Shown here in pieces: positions 31,460 to 41,252 of a stretch of 64,000 nt of DNA (positions are counted from its first letter, which is position 1; every line of letters starts with the position of its first letter). The notes under the pieces are model-generated. The model worked only from the letters and a program-made list of their open reading frames with translations. It searched no databases and was not told the DNA's origin. Source of the stretch: Gongronella butleri (taxonomy: Eukaryota > Mucoromycota > Mucoromycetes > Mucorales > Cunninghamellaceae); NCBI GenBank assembly GCA_025201375.1, contig JAIWZP010000008.1:1-64000 (forward strand), written 5' to 3'. The position numbers and the translations under genes are program-made.

Positions 31460-33700
31460 TCACCTCCCCCGTTTAATGGCGCGAGGTGAAGGCCGCCGAG
31501 CCTCGATGTTGAGCACGCGTGAGGTTGATTGCGGCCACCGAAGCAGCGCAGCAAGCAGCAATGGAAGCCGCCCAAGGTCAAGCCGCTAGACACGCTGAAG
31601 CTGTCCACAAATTCATGGAGGCAGCCCAACACGCCACGCAAGACGCGTCAATGGCCTACCTCGAGTTGGACGCATGGCCGCTCAATAAGCTGCCCAAGCG
31701 ACGGCCACCGCTTACCAAAAACAGGTGCGCACCCCCCACTCCTCCTCACGCCCTGGAACCACGGGTCGCCAATCCTGAAGTGTTTATTGGCGATAGCAAG
31801 AAAGCCAAGACCTTTTTGCTTCAATCTTCCCTCATCTTCCAACCACGGCGGACGCGCTACCCAACCGACGCGTATCGCATCGCCTTGGCCGCCTCACTTT
31901 TCTCGCCCGCCGTTTTCGAGTGGTACGAACCTTATCTTTCGGCCAATGACGGCGTGACCGAGAATTGGGACGCATTCAAGCCATTTTCCGTTTTTGTCCA
32001 ATTTCGGAAACCACGAGGCCGAGACTCACAAACAACATCGACTCTTCACGCTCACCGAGCAAGGTCGCTCTGTTGCCGCCTACGCCACGAAAATGCAACA
32101 ATATGGTCAGCTGTTTTGCGATTCGACGAAGCGCTTTTTGTTCTGGAAGGGCATTTCGGACGAAATCAAGGCCGAGACCATGGGTGTCGATCTGCCCGAA
32201 ACATTCCAAGGTCTGGTCGAGTGGGCCATCAAGATTGACGCGCGATTGATTGAACGACGTGCGCAAAAGAACTCGACCGCCCGCGCTCAATCCAGTTCCC
32301 CCACGCGCAATAATCAACATTCCGCACGCCACACTACCTACTGTATCACAATGGCCGCGCCGCGTCGTCAAGCACCGCCACACCCATGGAAATCGATTCG
32401 CTCGCTTCGCTCTGGTCCCTCACGTTCATCCTTTGGAGGCTATCGACAAGGAATTGGCCATAGTCAAGGCCCATCCTCATTTGTGCTTTTCGTGTGGAAA
32501 ATCGGGTCATCGCTCTCGCCAATGCCCAACTCGTCGTTCAGCTCCATTGACCTTGGCCGCCATTCGCCTCGATGATGATGACGACGACGAAGACGATTAC
32601 CGTATGTGCATCTCAATTTCACAACGATAAGACCAATCGTCGACCCTACCCGCGTGGCAATCCATCACGCAGGCGTTTGCAATGGTGCGACTGCGGCCCT
32701 GGACAAAGATGACCCCGCCAACGACCTGATCGACTTGAGTAGAGATCACCACGATCTGCTCCACCCATCCAATCTTGCTTGACTCGGGTGTCACGTTCTA
32801 TGCCGACGACTTGGATGAGATGGACAGCCCGCAATTCGACGAACAAGAGACCCTGCAGACAATTGCGCGCGACCACCACCTCACCGTGTCCGTCAATCTC
32901 AGCATTGGTCGCCACTCTTGCAACGTCACGGCATTGGTCGATGTTGGCAGCCACGCGGATTTCATTTCCGCCGATTTGATCCGCTTGTTCTGCGTGGCCA
33001 CGAGTCCATTGGATCGTCCGACTGACGTCATCTCCTGGCACACCAATGGCTGGCAACTCGGTGACGCGTTGCATCAACCCAATGTACGTCACGGTGGAAT
33101 ATCACGACACGGAGGTCATGCGCTCGGCGGTCTTGAATCATTCGACCTATCCATTGATCCTTGGTGGCCCCTGGTGCACGCGTTACTCTCCTTTGCAATT
33201 CTCGTGGCAAGATCGCTCAATCACGTCGATCCCAAGTCAATTGGCGCCCAATTTGGCGAACCCTCTCGCGTTGGCCGCCACATCCGTCGAGCACTCGCCG
33301 CACTTGGCATTGGACGATGAGGACGATGAGCCTGAAGTCGACTATTCCTTGCTCCCTGCCAAGTATGCCGCGCTCAAGCTGGTTTTCAGCAAGAAACGCG
33401 CCGAAAGGCTTCCAGAACAGCGTCCTTGGGACATGGAGATTAAGCTGAAGGATGAAAACGTGTTGCCGCCCTATGGCCCCATCTACTCGTTGTCCCAGCC
33501 CGAGCGAGAAGCTCTCAAGGAATTCATCGACTCCAATTTGGCCAACGGTTTCATCCGTCCGAGTCGCTCGCCTTGCGCCAGCCCTGTCCTGTTCGTCAAA
33601 AAGGCTAATGGCTCATTGCGTCTATGCGTCAACCTTGGTCCAGCCTATCACCGACTTGCTGAAGACCAAGGACCGCGACGCCCGGGCCCCCTTTGTCTCG
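31460..33700 (+). pseudogene. Broken gag-protease-reverse transcriptase remnant (Ty3/Gypsy-type)
   Basis: Retroelement internal region in several frames. A capsid-like segment (EVFIGDSKKAKTFLL, about 31780-31985) changes frame near 32000 and again near 32380. A CCHC zinc knuckle (CFSCGKSGHRSRQC) lies at about 32490-32525. A retropepsin-like segment follows at about 32900-32990, where the usual D-S/T-G reads DVG. Another frame change occurs near 33050. It ends with the N-terminal part of a reverse transcriptase (DMEIKLKDENVLPPYGPIYS and SPVLFVKKANGSLRLCVNLG, to about 33640). The RT catalytic core, RNase H and integrase are absent. The multiple frame breaks and truncation mean the element is dead. 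Confidence 0.88.
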
Positions 33701-33737
33701 CCACCTGCTGCTGCTCGCCGACAACGACGATGAACGC

Positions 33738-33929
33738 GCCGCCCTCCTATTTTTATTATACTTTACCCCTTTGTTGCTCCCTCTACCATTCTTCTCCCCT
33801 AATCGCTTGACCTGGAGTGTCAGGAGAAGGTCTGCCGCCCTCCTATTTTTATTATACTTTACCCCTTTGTTGCTCCCTCTACCATTCTTCTCCCCTAATC
33901 GCTTGGCCCGGAGTGTCAGGGAAAGGTCT
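33738..33929. repeat. Two tandem copies of a 96-bp unit
   Basis: 33738-33833 and 33834-33929 are direct repeats differing at only a few positions. They lie just downstream of the truncated RT segment and resemble replication-slippage or unequal-exchange scars. Confidence 0.92.
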
Positions 33930-34314
33930 ACCCCCCTACACCCACCAATGCCATCGCAATCACCTTTTTTTTCCGCTTTCCTTAGCTTACTAGTGATTTC
34001 TCCCTTTTCTGACGACCACGAGCAAGAACGCCCATCACCACGACAGGGTGCATCCAATCCCTTCAGCGCTCAGAGAAAAGGCCTGACCTGCGCGTCTGCC
34101 AGGGAGGATGCCCGTCGATGCCCGCATGAACACACTTTCGCTCGCCAACTCCTGTTTCTTTCCTCGTTTTCCTCGCTTGTCTCTCGGTATCTCTCTCCCT
34201 GTTCACGTTTCTTGCCGATCGATAAAAAAAATGATATATAAGTGGGGCTGTTGTGCGTCAATTGTGGACGACAGCAACTTTTTCATCCATCCTTTTCTTC
34301 CATCAAAAAAAAAA
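33930..34314. promoter_or_regulatory. Upstream region of the KNH1-like gene, with TATA box
   Basis: 385 bp between the tandem duplication and the ATG. TATATAAG at 34235-34242, about 75 bp before the start codon, is the clearest TATA box in the window. A C/T-rich leader follows, ending in an A-run just before ATG. Confidence 0.6.
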
Positions 34315-34683
34315 ATGAGACTGCTGAACATTCTTATTGTTGTAATCGCGCTGTTGTGTTCGTTTTCTGTCGATGCTTATTTGCTCAAATCACCCAACAA
34401 TAATGTGTCTTGGCAGTCATACAGACCAGGAAGAATAACGTGGACGAGAGTTGAGACAGATGCATCGGCATTTGCAGTTAAATTGACTAGGGCACAACCT
34501 CCTTATGATGCTTTGATCTATCGTCATATTGGTGGTGGTTCCCCTGGACAAGATCACAGTTATGATATTCCACCTCCTAAAGGAGGGTTCCCTGTTGGTG
34601 ATCATTTTAGACTGAATTTGGTTGATGTCCACAATCATGGTATTATCCATGCACAATCTAACGAATTTACCATCCACCGCTAG
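34315..34683 (+). CDS. Small secreted KRE9/KNH1-like protein (Ser-Thr-rich GPI-anchored family domain)
   Basis: Intronless, 122 aa, complete from ATG to TAG. The signal peptide is clear (MRLLNILIVVIALLCSFSVDA). The rest is one beta-rich domain matching the pattern of the Kre9/Knh1 N-terminal family: SPNNNVSW, PGRITWTR, FAVKLTR, SYDIPPPKGGFPVGDHFRLNL, and AQSNEFTI at the end (segments given in order). There is no GPI signal or Ser/Thr tail, so it is likely a free secreted wall or surface protein. Related proteins influence beta-1,6-glucan and adhesion. It lies between a dead pol remnant and a 28-bp LTR end, and its codons end in A/T far more than the neighbouring housekeeping genes. A TATATAAG box lies 73 nt upstream of the ATG. 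Function is inferred from fold pattern only. Confidence 0.78.
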   Translation: MRLLNILIVVIALLCSFSVDAYLLKSPNNNVSWQSYRPGRITWTRVETDASAFAVKLTRAQPPYDALIYRHIGGGSPGQDHSYDIPPPKGGFPVGDHFRLNLVDVHNHGIIHAQSNEFTIHR

Positions 34684-34695
34684 CTGTAGTACCGC

Positions 34696-34729
<34 letters not shown>

Positions 34730-34741
34730 ATAAATAAATAC

Positions 34742-34769
34742 ATGAGTTTGTCCAGATGGGATCATGACA
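34742..34769 (+). mobile_element. 28-bp LTR 3'-end stub
   Basis: Identical over 28 bp (ATGAGTTTGTCC...CATGACA) to the last 28 bp of the LTR at 30843-31459 (31432-31459). It is probably what remains of the 3' LTR of the same insertion. The rest of this LTR is missing, and a T/A homopolymer tract (34696-34732) stands in its place. Confidence 0.85.
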
Positions 34770-35865
34770 GACACCACCGATGCAAAATACAAGCTAGCAC
34801 GCTGCAAAAAGTCATCCCATTATACTTGCCCCGTTATTTGCTAGTAAAATTGGAATAAAAATTGCGAGTCGACTAGACTGTTGTCGAGTAAATCGCGATC
34901 AAAGCTTTTGATGAAAGAGTGAAATTTCTCTGCGAGTTTTAGCCATCCACCGATGAAATTAGTCTCATTCGATAGAATTACAAGAGGTGCTTTCAACGCG
35001 TTAAAAGCGCCGCATGTTGTCCAATCAGTTGCCGAGAACATCGAGGTTGAAAATGTAATGTTTAAACGGCTTTCACAAGAGTACTGAGGTCACGTATCGG
35101 GCAAACAAACATTCCAGAAATGACGTCCGAGCGTGTCTCTTTTGAATAGTGTCCCGGTTTCACCGCAATCCATAAAAAATATTGTCATCAGTGCTGATTT
35201 TTGTGAAAATGACGCATTCCAAGCAAAGATGGGCTTCAACTTTCGTTTTGCAAGGCAAGCTTGCGGCGAGAGGCGTGGGTCCCGTGTATTATCCTTAATT
35301 TTTCGTACTGTAATTCTGCAAAGTCTTGGCTGGCAAAACGTTGTACCTCCTAAACGTCTACGTAATCTCTTGCGACAATACAGTACCGGTGTTATAATGC
35401 TGAGATGCTTCCTACGTGGCCAGCACAACGTGTACCAAATATGCGACGCCGCAAACGCGTTTAGTTAGGCCATTGCAAGCTAAACAGCAAAGAGGGGGGA
35501 CAAAAGAGCAAAAACAGAGACAGAAGGGCATTAAATAGCAAGGATGGAGCAAAAAGGGAATGTGCGGAAGAACAAGGGGCTAAATGAGACAAAAACATTG
35601 CAGAACCACAATATCGGTGCTGTAGGTACAGTAGATTCCCAGGTAGTGCTCTCAGAGGGAAGAGGGTGTAAAGCTACGCCCTTGGATGTAAAATCTAATT
35701 TGATATCATAGAATCCAATAGTGTTACGTTTTTTGGTGCCTCGCTCTCTTACAGCAGTATTAAAACGCGAAAAAAATCGCACAATTACACTTTTACAGTA
35801 CCGTCAAAAACCAAAATCAGCCAAATGGTGTGATGTGTCTTTTAATTTAAATCGGTCCTTTGTCC
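34770..35865. other. Non-coding region downstream of the retroelement
   Basis: 1.1 kb. It includes a repeat shared with 49.1 kb (about 34985-35095) and four TACAGTA/TACTGTA motifs (about 35310, 35378, 35625, 35795). The ORFs present have no recognisable features. Confidence 0.6.
34985..35095 (+). repeat. Dispersed repeat shared with 49.1 kb
   Basis: Diverged direct copy of about 49106-49205. Shared blocks in order: GTTAAAAGCGCCG, a GTTGCCGAGA block, AATGTTT, and TTTTCACAAGA (TTTCACAAGA here). Confidence 0.72.
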
Positions 35866-36466
35866 CTATTGCGCGGCGAACAGCTGTGTGTACAATCTAA
35901 CGAGGCTATTATAACCAAGGGTATCGTTGCATTTCAAGAGATTGGCCGCGTCACAATTCAATGGCGAGTTGGGCTCTGGGTTACAAAGCAAAAGGGAGAT
36001 GGCCAGCACCGCCGATTTCAACGTCCATGCTGGGCTCCAGTCGGTCTTGAGGATATCCAAGCAAATCTCGCCCGTCTGGGCAGGAAAAAAAAAGTCAGAC
36101 ATGTGAATTTCCTCATCAGGTGCCAAAAAAGGGCCTCTTACCTTTATGTGGACATTGGGATGGCACACAGTCGTCGTAAAGGAGATGGTGGGAGGCTGCA
36201 TTGGGTAATTAGAAGGGACCTTGATAAGCAATTGAAAAACGCCACCTGTAGAAAAGGCGTCGTTTGTGAGTTTCAATGCCATTTGTAAGCGCAAATGCCG
36301 CCCGCCTACCTTCGTATGGAGTGCCTTCAAGGCCGGCCAATTGTGCAGACCACTCCAGCAAGTTATCGTCTTCCAAGGGACCAATTGACAGAATTTCAGG
36401 GTGGCTCGGGTCCTTTTTGCTGTATTCTTTAAGCTCTTTGAGCAACCGCCTTGACACCGAATCCAT
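35866..36466 (-). CDS. PEX4: Peroxisomal ubiquitin-conjugating enzyme Pex4
   Basis: Three exons on the minus strand: 36466-36310, 36245-36142, 36075-35866; 156 aa, the length of a single UBC domain. The core reads YPMQPPTISFTTTVCHPNVH, then GEICLDILKTDWSPAWTL with the catalytic Cys in GEICLDIL; the ILKTDWSPAWTL segment points to Pex4 rather than other E2s. Pex4 docks on Pex22 at the peroxisome and monoubiquitinates the import receptor Pex5 so that it can be recycled. The first two introns are 64 and 66 nt. It is divergent from the HemW-like gene with 141 bp between starts. Confidence 0.92.
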
Positions 36467-36607
36467 GTTGCTTCGAAAAATAAGAGAATGAAAAAGAAAA
36501 AAAAAACTGGGGCGCCTTCCATCCCCTCCTTTTTGAAATTTCTCACTCCGCTGCCATTTCAATTCGAAGGAAAAAAATGTCTTTCCTCGGCCTCGTTCTT
36601 TTAGTTT
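36467..36607. promoter_or_regulatory. 141-bp divergent promoter, PEX4 and HemW-like gene
   Basis: Very short shared upstream region with an A-run near PEX4 and TTTCCTC-like sequence near the HemW start. No clear TATA box. Spacing alone implies co-regulation or a bidirectional promoter. Confidence 0.5.
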
Positions 36608-38465
36608 ATGGCTGGTCTACGACGAGTTGTATCACTTTATTTTCATTGGCCCTACTGTGAAGAGTGAGTCACTGGAGCAGCGTGCTCTGGAAATGTAGTC
36701 TACGCGGCAGACGCGCTCAATTTTCTTATTTCCCTTCGACCAGGCTATGCACGTACTGCAACTTCAACAAGTACAAGCAGCCGACCACGTCGCGCAATGA
36801 GGACCTCAAAATAGCTATGACAAAAGAGCTACATTACTATGTGGACCGATACAAATTACAGGAAGCCTCAGTGCGCTCTCTCTATTTTGGCGGCGGCACA
36901 CCTAGTAAAAGACCAATGCTCCCAGAAAAGCAGCGCACACACTGACCTGTCCAATTGCATTAAAAAATCAGGTCTTGCCGGTCCATCAATCATCGGACAT
37001 CTGCTGGATTCAGTGGCCAAGGTGCTGACGATCCGAAGCGACACGGAAATCAATATGGAGGTGAGACACGTTCCAGTAGAATGCATGTCATCTAATGAAG
37101 ACTCTTGTCCATCATTATCATAAAGGCCAATCCGACGGTGAGTAGACGGCGCAGCGAATGACTCCAAACAGGCTGCTGATGCCCGAATTTCTCATTTTTT
37201 TCGTCTCTTAGTCAATGGAAACAGAGCAATTGCGGCAATTCCGCGCGGCAGGGATCAACCGACTGTCATTGGGTATTCAATCGTTTGACAATGCCAGCCT
37301 GCGCATGATGGCGCGCAATCATTCTGCTGCTCAGGGGATGGGTGCCATTGCTACAGCGCGTCACATGTTTGACAATGTGTCGTTTGATCTCATTTATGCG
37401 CGACCAGGGCAATCGCTTATCCAATGGCAAAACGAGTTAAAGGTACATGACTATCACAACAGCAATATTGCGATTCTCACCTGTCCATTGCATTAAAACG
37501 TTACTAGATGGGATTGGAAGTTGCCGGCAACCACCTGTCATTATACCAGCTCTCGATTGAACGCGGCACACCGTACGTGAACGCCACCAAAATGTCTCTC
37601 AATTCACACTAGACGCGCTTTTATCCATATACAGGCTATTTCATGCTCTTCGGAAGAATCAATTGCCATCCGTTGCCAGCGAGGATGAGGTTGCAGACAT
37701 GTATGAGGCCACGGTTGAGGTACAAACATATCATTTTCAAGCATGTTTGCATAATTTACGCGCTTTTTACTCTTTTTCTTCAGTTGACGCGGCAGGCGGG
37801 TTTCCAGCAATACGAAATCTCGAGCTATGCACGTCACCCGAGTGCCATTAGCAAGCATAATTACGCATATTGGCAAGGCTTAGATTATATTGGCATTGGG
37901 CCTGGTGCTCATGGCAGACTGACCGACCCGATCTCGGGCCAGCGCGTGAGAACGTTTGCAGTAAGGATTTGCTTTTTGAACAAAATAGCCAAAAGGTATC
38001 ATATGATTTTCTAGGACTTCCACCCTGACAAGTACATTGAATTATGCACCAAGGAAGGCGAAGGGTAAAAATACATCATTTTGTTGATCTTTGGCTTTTT
38101 TTTTTTTTTTTTTTTTTGTAACCACTGGCTCTTTTTCTTTCGCCAGTTTGCGCCACCTTGAACAGATGACGACGGCGCAGGTGCTAGAGGAGCTGGTCGT
38201 CTTTGGCCTGCGCACACGCATGGGTTTACCACGCAGACGGTTCGAGGCAATGGCACAAGGCATGCGTTTGCATGATGTTTTGGACGCTCAATCGCTGCGC
38301 ACACTCATTGACGGCGGTTTCCTTGTGAATGACAAGGCTACCCATGACGATATCGCGCTCTACAGCCCGCCTGACCTCTTGGATGACTACTTGCAAGGCG
38401 GGATTCGGCCAACAGACGCTGGGCTCGCACGAATGGATACCCTTTTGCCCATGCTTTTGAAATAA
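36608..38465 (+). CDS. HemW-like radical SAM protein (RSAD1 family, putative heme chaperone)
   Basis: Ten exons: 36608-36663, 36744-36904, 36972-37060, 37126-37137, 37212-37442, 37508-37572, 37635-37719, 37784-37960, 38015-38064, 38147-38465; 414 aa. The split Cx3Cx2C cluster (CEELCTYC followed by NF) binds a 4Fe-4S cluster. The fourth Cys found in true HemN enzymes is absent, which indicates HemW. Other motifs: YFGGGTPS, NPTSMETEQLRQFRAAGINR, LSLGIQSFD and the HNYAYW motif typical of HemW. HemW proteins bind heme and deliver it to respiratory proteins, in eukaryotes in mitochondria, although no strong presequence is visible here. Exon 4 is only 12 nt (ANPT). The stop is 17 bp from the convergent GLY1 stop. 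Confidence 0.92.
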
Positions 38466-38482
38466 TTTGATTTATTTTACAA

Positions 38483-39789
38483 TCAAGTGGAAGAGGAATT
38501 GGACGAAGCAGAGGCAGAAGGATACACTTTTGAAATGTCGAGGTCGTCGTTCCGGTGGTCGGGCGCCTTTCCATGATCGCGTACCAATTGTCGTGTAAGG
38601 TCCAGCATACAATCAACGACTTGATCCGTGATCTGGTGGTGTAAGACGATACGAGAGGCGCGGTCGTCCGACGCGTCCATTTTGATGTTTCCGTGCGTTA
38701 GCAGAGAGTCAGCCCAGAATTTTAACGAAATAATGCCGCAGGTGTCGATAAAAATCATATTGGTGTCGACCGGCAACAAGGTGCGCATCCCCAGGGCCTC
38801 AAGCCCTTGCCACAGGCGCTGCGTGCGCTGCTGTGTTGCTTTCATCGTTGGAATGACATTGTCTATACAATGATGGGCTACGGCCGCCAGACCGCCCGTT
38901 TGGCGCCAGCCGCCGCCCATCAATTTGCGCAAATGGCGCGCCTTGCGCATCTGCTCATGGCCACCGACAACCAGAGAGCCAATGGGCGCGCCAATGCCCT
39001 TGGACACACACACGGACACGGTGTCGCAAAGTCGGCCATACTCGGCGAGCGGAATGCCTGTCGCAACACTCGCTTCCCAAATGCGCGCGCCATCCATGTG
39101 CACCTTGTAGCCCTGCTGCCTGGCGTATGCCGACACGCGTTCCAGCTGCTCCAACGGCATAATCGTGCCATTCAGCGTGTTTTCCACCGCGACAATCTTG
39201 GTCAGTGCTCCGCACAGGTCATCCTTGATTGCGTTGGCCTCAATGTCGGCCACGTCCAAGTGCGCGCCCTTTGGTTGCACGGCCGTCAATGACGCCTGCG
39301 AATGATAGGCAAGACCACCGCATTCATACAGATTGATGTGTGATCGCACGTCAACAAGGACAGAATGAGGCGGCTGGTGCAAATTGACACGCAGACCAAT
39401 CTGGTTCGTCATGCTGCCCGACGCGCAAAAGAGGGCTGCCTCATGGCCAAGAAGCTTGGCCACATGCGCCTCCAATTCATTCGTGGACGTGTCCATCTGC
39501 ATTAAAAAATAAAAAAAAGGCGGCGTGCGCGAGGTCAATGCCTCCATTTTTTTTTTCATTTTCTTCCGGTTATCCACTCTCTTGTGGCTCCTAGTATCTC
39601 GTACTTCTAGTCACTTACGCCAAACACGTCATCTTCCTTTGTAGCAGACTTCATAACGTCAAACATAGCGTCCGTGGGCCGAGTAGCCGTGTCGCTCGTA
39701 ATATCATGCACGGCCGGCTGAAGAGTGGCAAAAGAACGTGCATAGCCGCGAAGGCTACCACGTTGGCGTGACAGCAATGACAAAAGCAT
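38483..39789 (-). CDS. GLY1: L-threonine / allo-threonine aldolase
   Basis: Two exons on the minus strand: 39789-39619 and 39496-38483; 394 aa. It is a PLP-dependent fold-type I aldolase that cleaves threonine or allo-threonine to glycine and acetaldehyde. Visible motifs: ITSDTATRPTDAM and ATKEDDVFG near the start, the FCASGSMTNQIGL block, VHMDGARIWEA (Asp contacting the PLP ring), and the SKGIGAPIGS loop with the Schiff-base lysine. The N-terminus MLLSLLSRQRGSLRGYARSF is Arg/Ser/Leu-rich without acidic residues, like a mitochondrial presequence; yeast Gly1 is cytosolic. The C-terminus ends in a Ser-rich tail. It is convergent with the HemW-like gene, with only 17 bp between stops. Confidence 0.93.
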
Positions 39790-40130
39790 AAGTGTACAAT
39801 ACCGTTCGACAGAAAAAAAAAAAAAGTGTAGGGAAATAGGCAGAAAATCCTGGCAAGATGGGTCCTTTTATGGTCGGCCAATGGCCACGTTCGGGTGTTG
39901 AACAAATCAGAGTTTTCAAGATGGACGTCGATTCATGATGACGCACATCTTGCAAAGCGACACCAAACGCGCTAATTGTGGCTGCTGCTCGTGGACAGGC
40001 CTCTCCACGCCCTCCATTGTCTCCTTTTATGACAACGCTCTCTTTGAAAGTCACGTAAAAATCATAAAATATTATTAAATTGCGTTGTTTTTTTAGAGTG
40101 GGGAGGCAAAAAGGGGTATTTTACAATGTT
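39790..40130. other. Spacer between GLY1 start and SCS7 end
   Basis: 341 bp: GLY1 upstream region and SCS7 3' end. Apart from short A- and T-runs nothing stands out. Confidence 0.55.
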
Positions 40131-41252
40131 TCACAAGCTGTCATCCAACACAGTGCCAAAGACATAATCCCAAATCTTGGAAGTGATGCCAAATCCGCTT
40201 TCGTAATTCTTGTAGTGATGCGCCAGGTGGTATCGCTTCATTTCCCTGAAATGCACCTTGAAAACCTTGGAATGATGCAAGTAGTAATGGGTCAAGTCAT
40301 AGCAAACATAGCCAAAGAAGGCACCAGCCATGAACGCGTGTGCGGTCGTGGTGACAAAGAGCGTGTTTGCAAGCTTGAAGATTGGCATGCTGATCACCAC
40401 AGTCAAAGCAGGCGGCATCACCAGTCGAAGCCTAAAAAAAAAAAGGTGAGGTTAGGATTCTTGGGCTGCCCTACCCATTTTTGGATCCAATTGAACCTAC
40501 CTGTCCATTGGCATATGATGATGGATGCCATGAAGTGTAAAATGCAGCAGCAGAGCGATGGGATGGTCTGGCAGTATATCATCAATATGGAAAAGGAAGC
40601 GATGCAGGCCATATTCGAGCAATGACCAGGAAAAGACGCCAAAGAAAAAGGAATAAGCTGTGTTTTGGACGGAGCTGTTGGTTGCTTCAAGCGAACGCCA
40701 GATCTGGTACAAAATGAAGGGAAGCCAGACCATGGGGATCGTGTACCAAGTGGTGCGCGACAGCACATCGAGGATGGGATCACTAAAATATGGCACATAA
40801 TGCGATGTGTAGCGGGGCCGGTGCACCTGCTCCAAGTAAAATGCCTTGGAGTAGGTCGCGCGCCACAGCTGGGGAAACAGTGGCTCGTTGAGATTCAAGA
40901 ATTGCTGGTCGCGCTCGTGACCCAGCTGCGCAGACTGCTTTTGCACGTCCACCGTCGTGTGTTGCTTAGAGTCACCGCTTTGAGCGCCTAATGGCCCATT
41001 GGATTGCTCCACAACCTTGCCAATGCAATATTCATCAAGCAGGTCGTAGGCGGACGCCGAATGAGTGTGCACTGTCGCATCAGACAGCACCGTCGTTATA
41101 TCCGTCCCGGCAAACGTTAACAAAATATCTTGTCCGCCCGGGTGATCCGCCACAAAGCCCGTCACATCATATACTTGGCCTTGGTAGATAATCCAACATG
41201 ACTCAGCGCTGTTGTGCAGCTCCACCTCGTTTGCAGTATACACTCGAGTCAT
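40131..41252 (-). CDS. SCS7: Fatty acid 2-hydroxylase with N-terminal cytochrome b5
   Basis: Two exons on the minus strand: 41252-40501 and 40431-40131; 350 aa. Residues 1-80 are a cytochrome b5 domain with the heme-binding HPGG motif (VADHPGGQDILL) and a second His in THSASAYDLL. The C-terminal half is a membrane-embedded fatty acid hydroxylase with four-helix topology and histidine clusters HRFLFH, HGIHHH, HYYLHH and HLAHH that bind a di-metal centre. The enzyme 2-hydroxylates the very-long-chain acyl chain of ceramide in the ER. Length and domain order fit yeast Scs7 and human FA2H. The single intron is 69 nt. Confidence 0.95.

Noticed and set aside
35090..35468. Overlapping ORFs on both strands
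   Set aside because: About 110 codons each, mutually antisense, no recognisable features, inside a motif-rich spacer.
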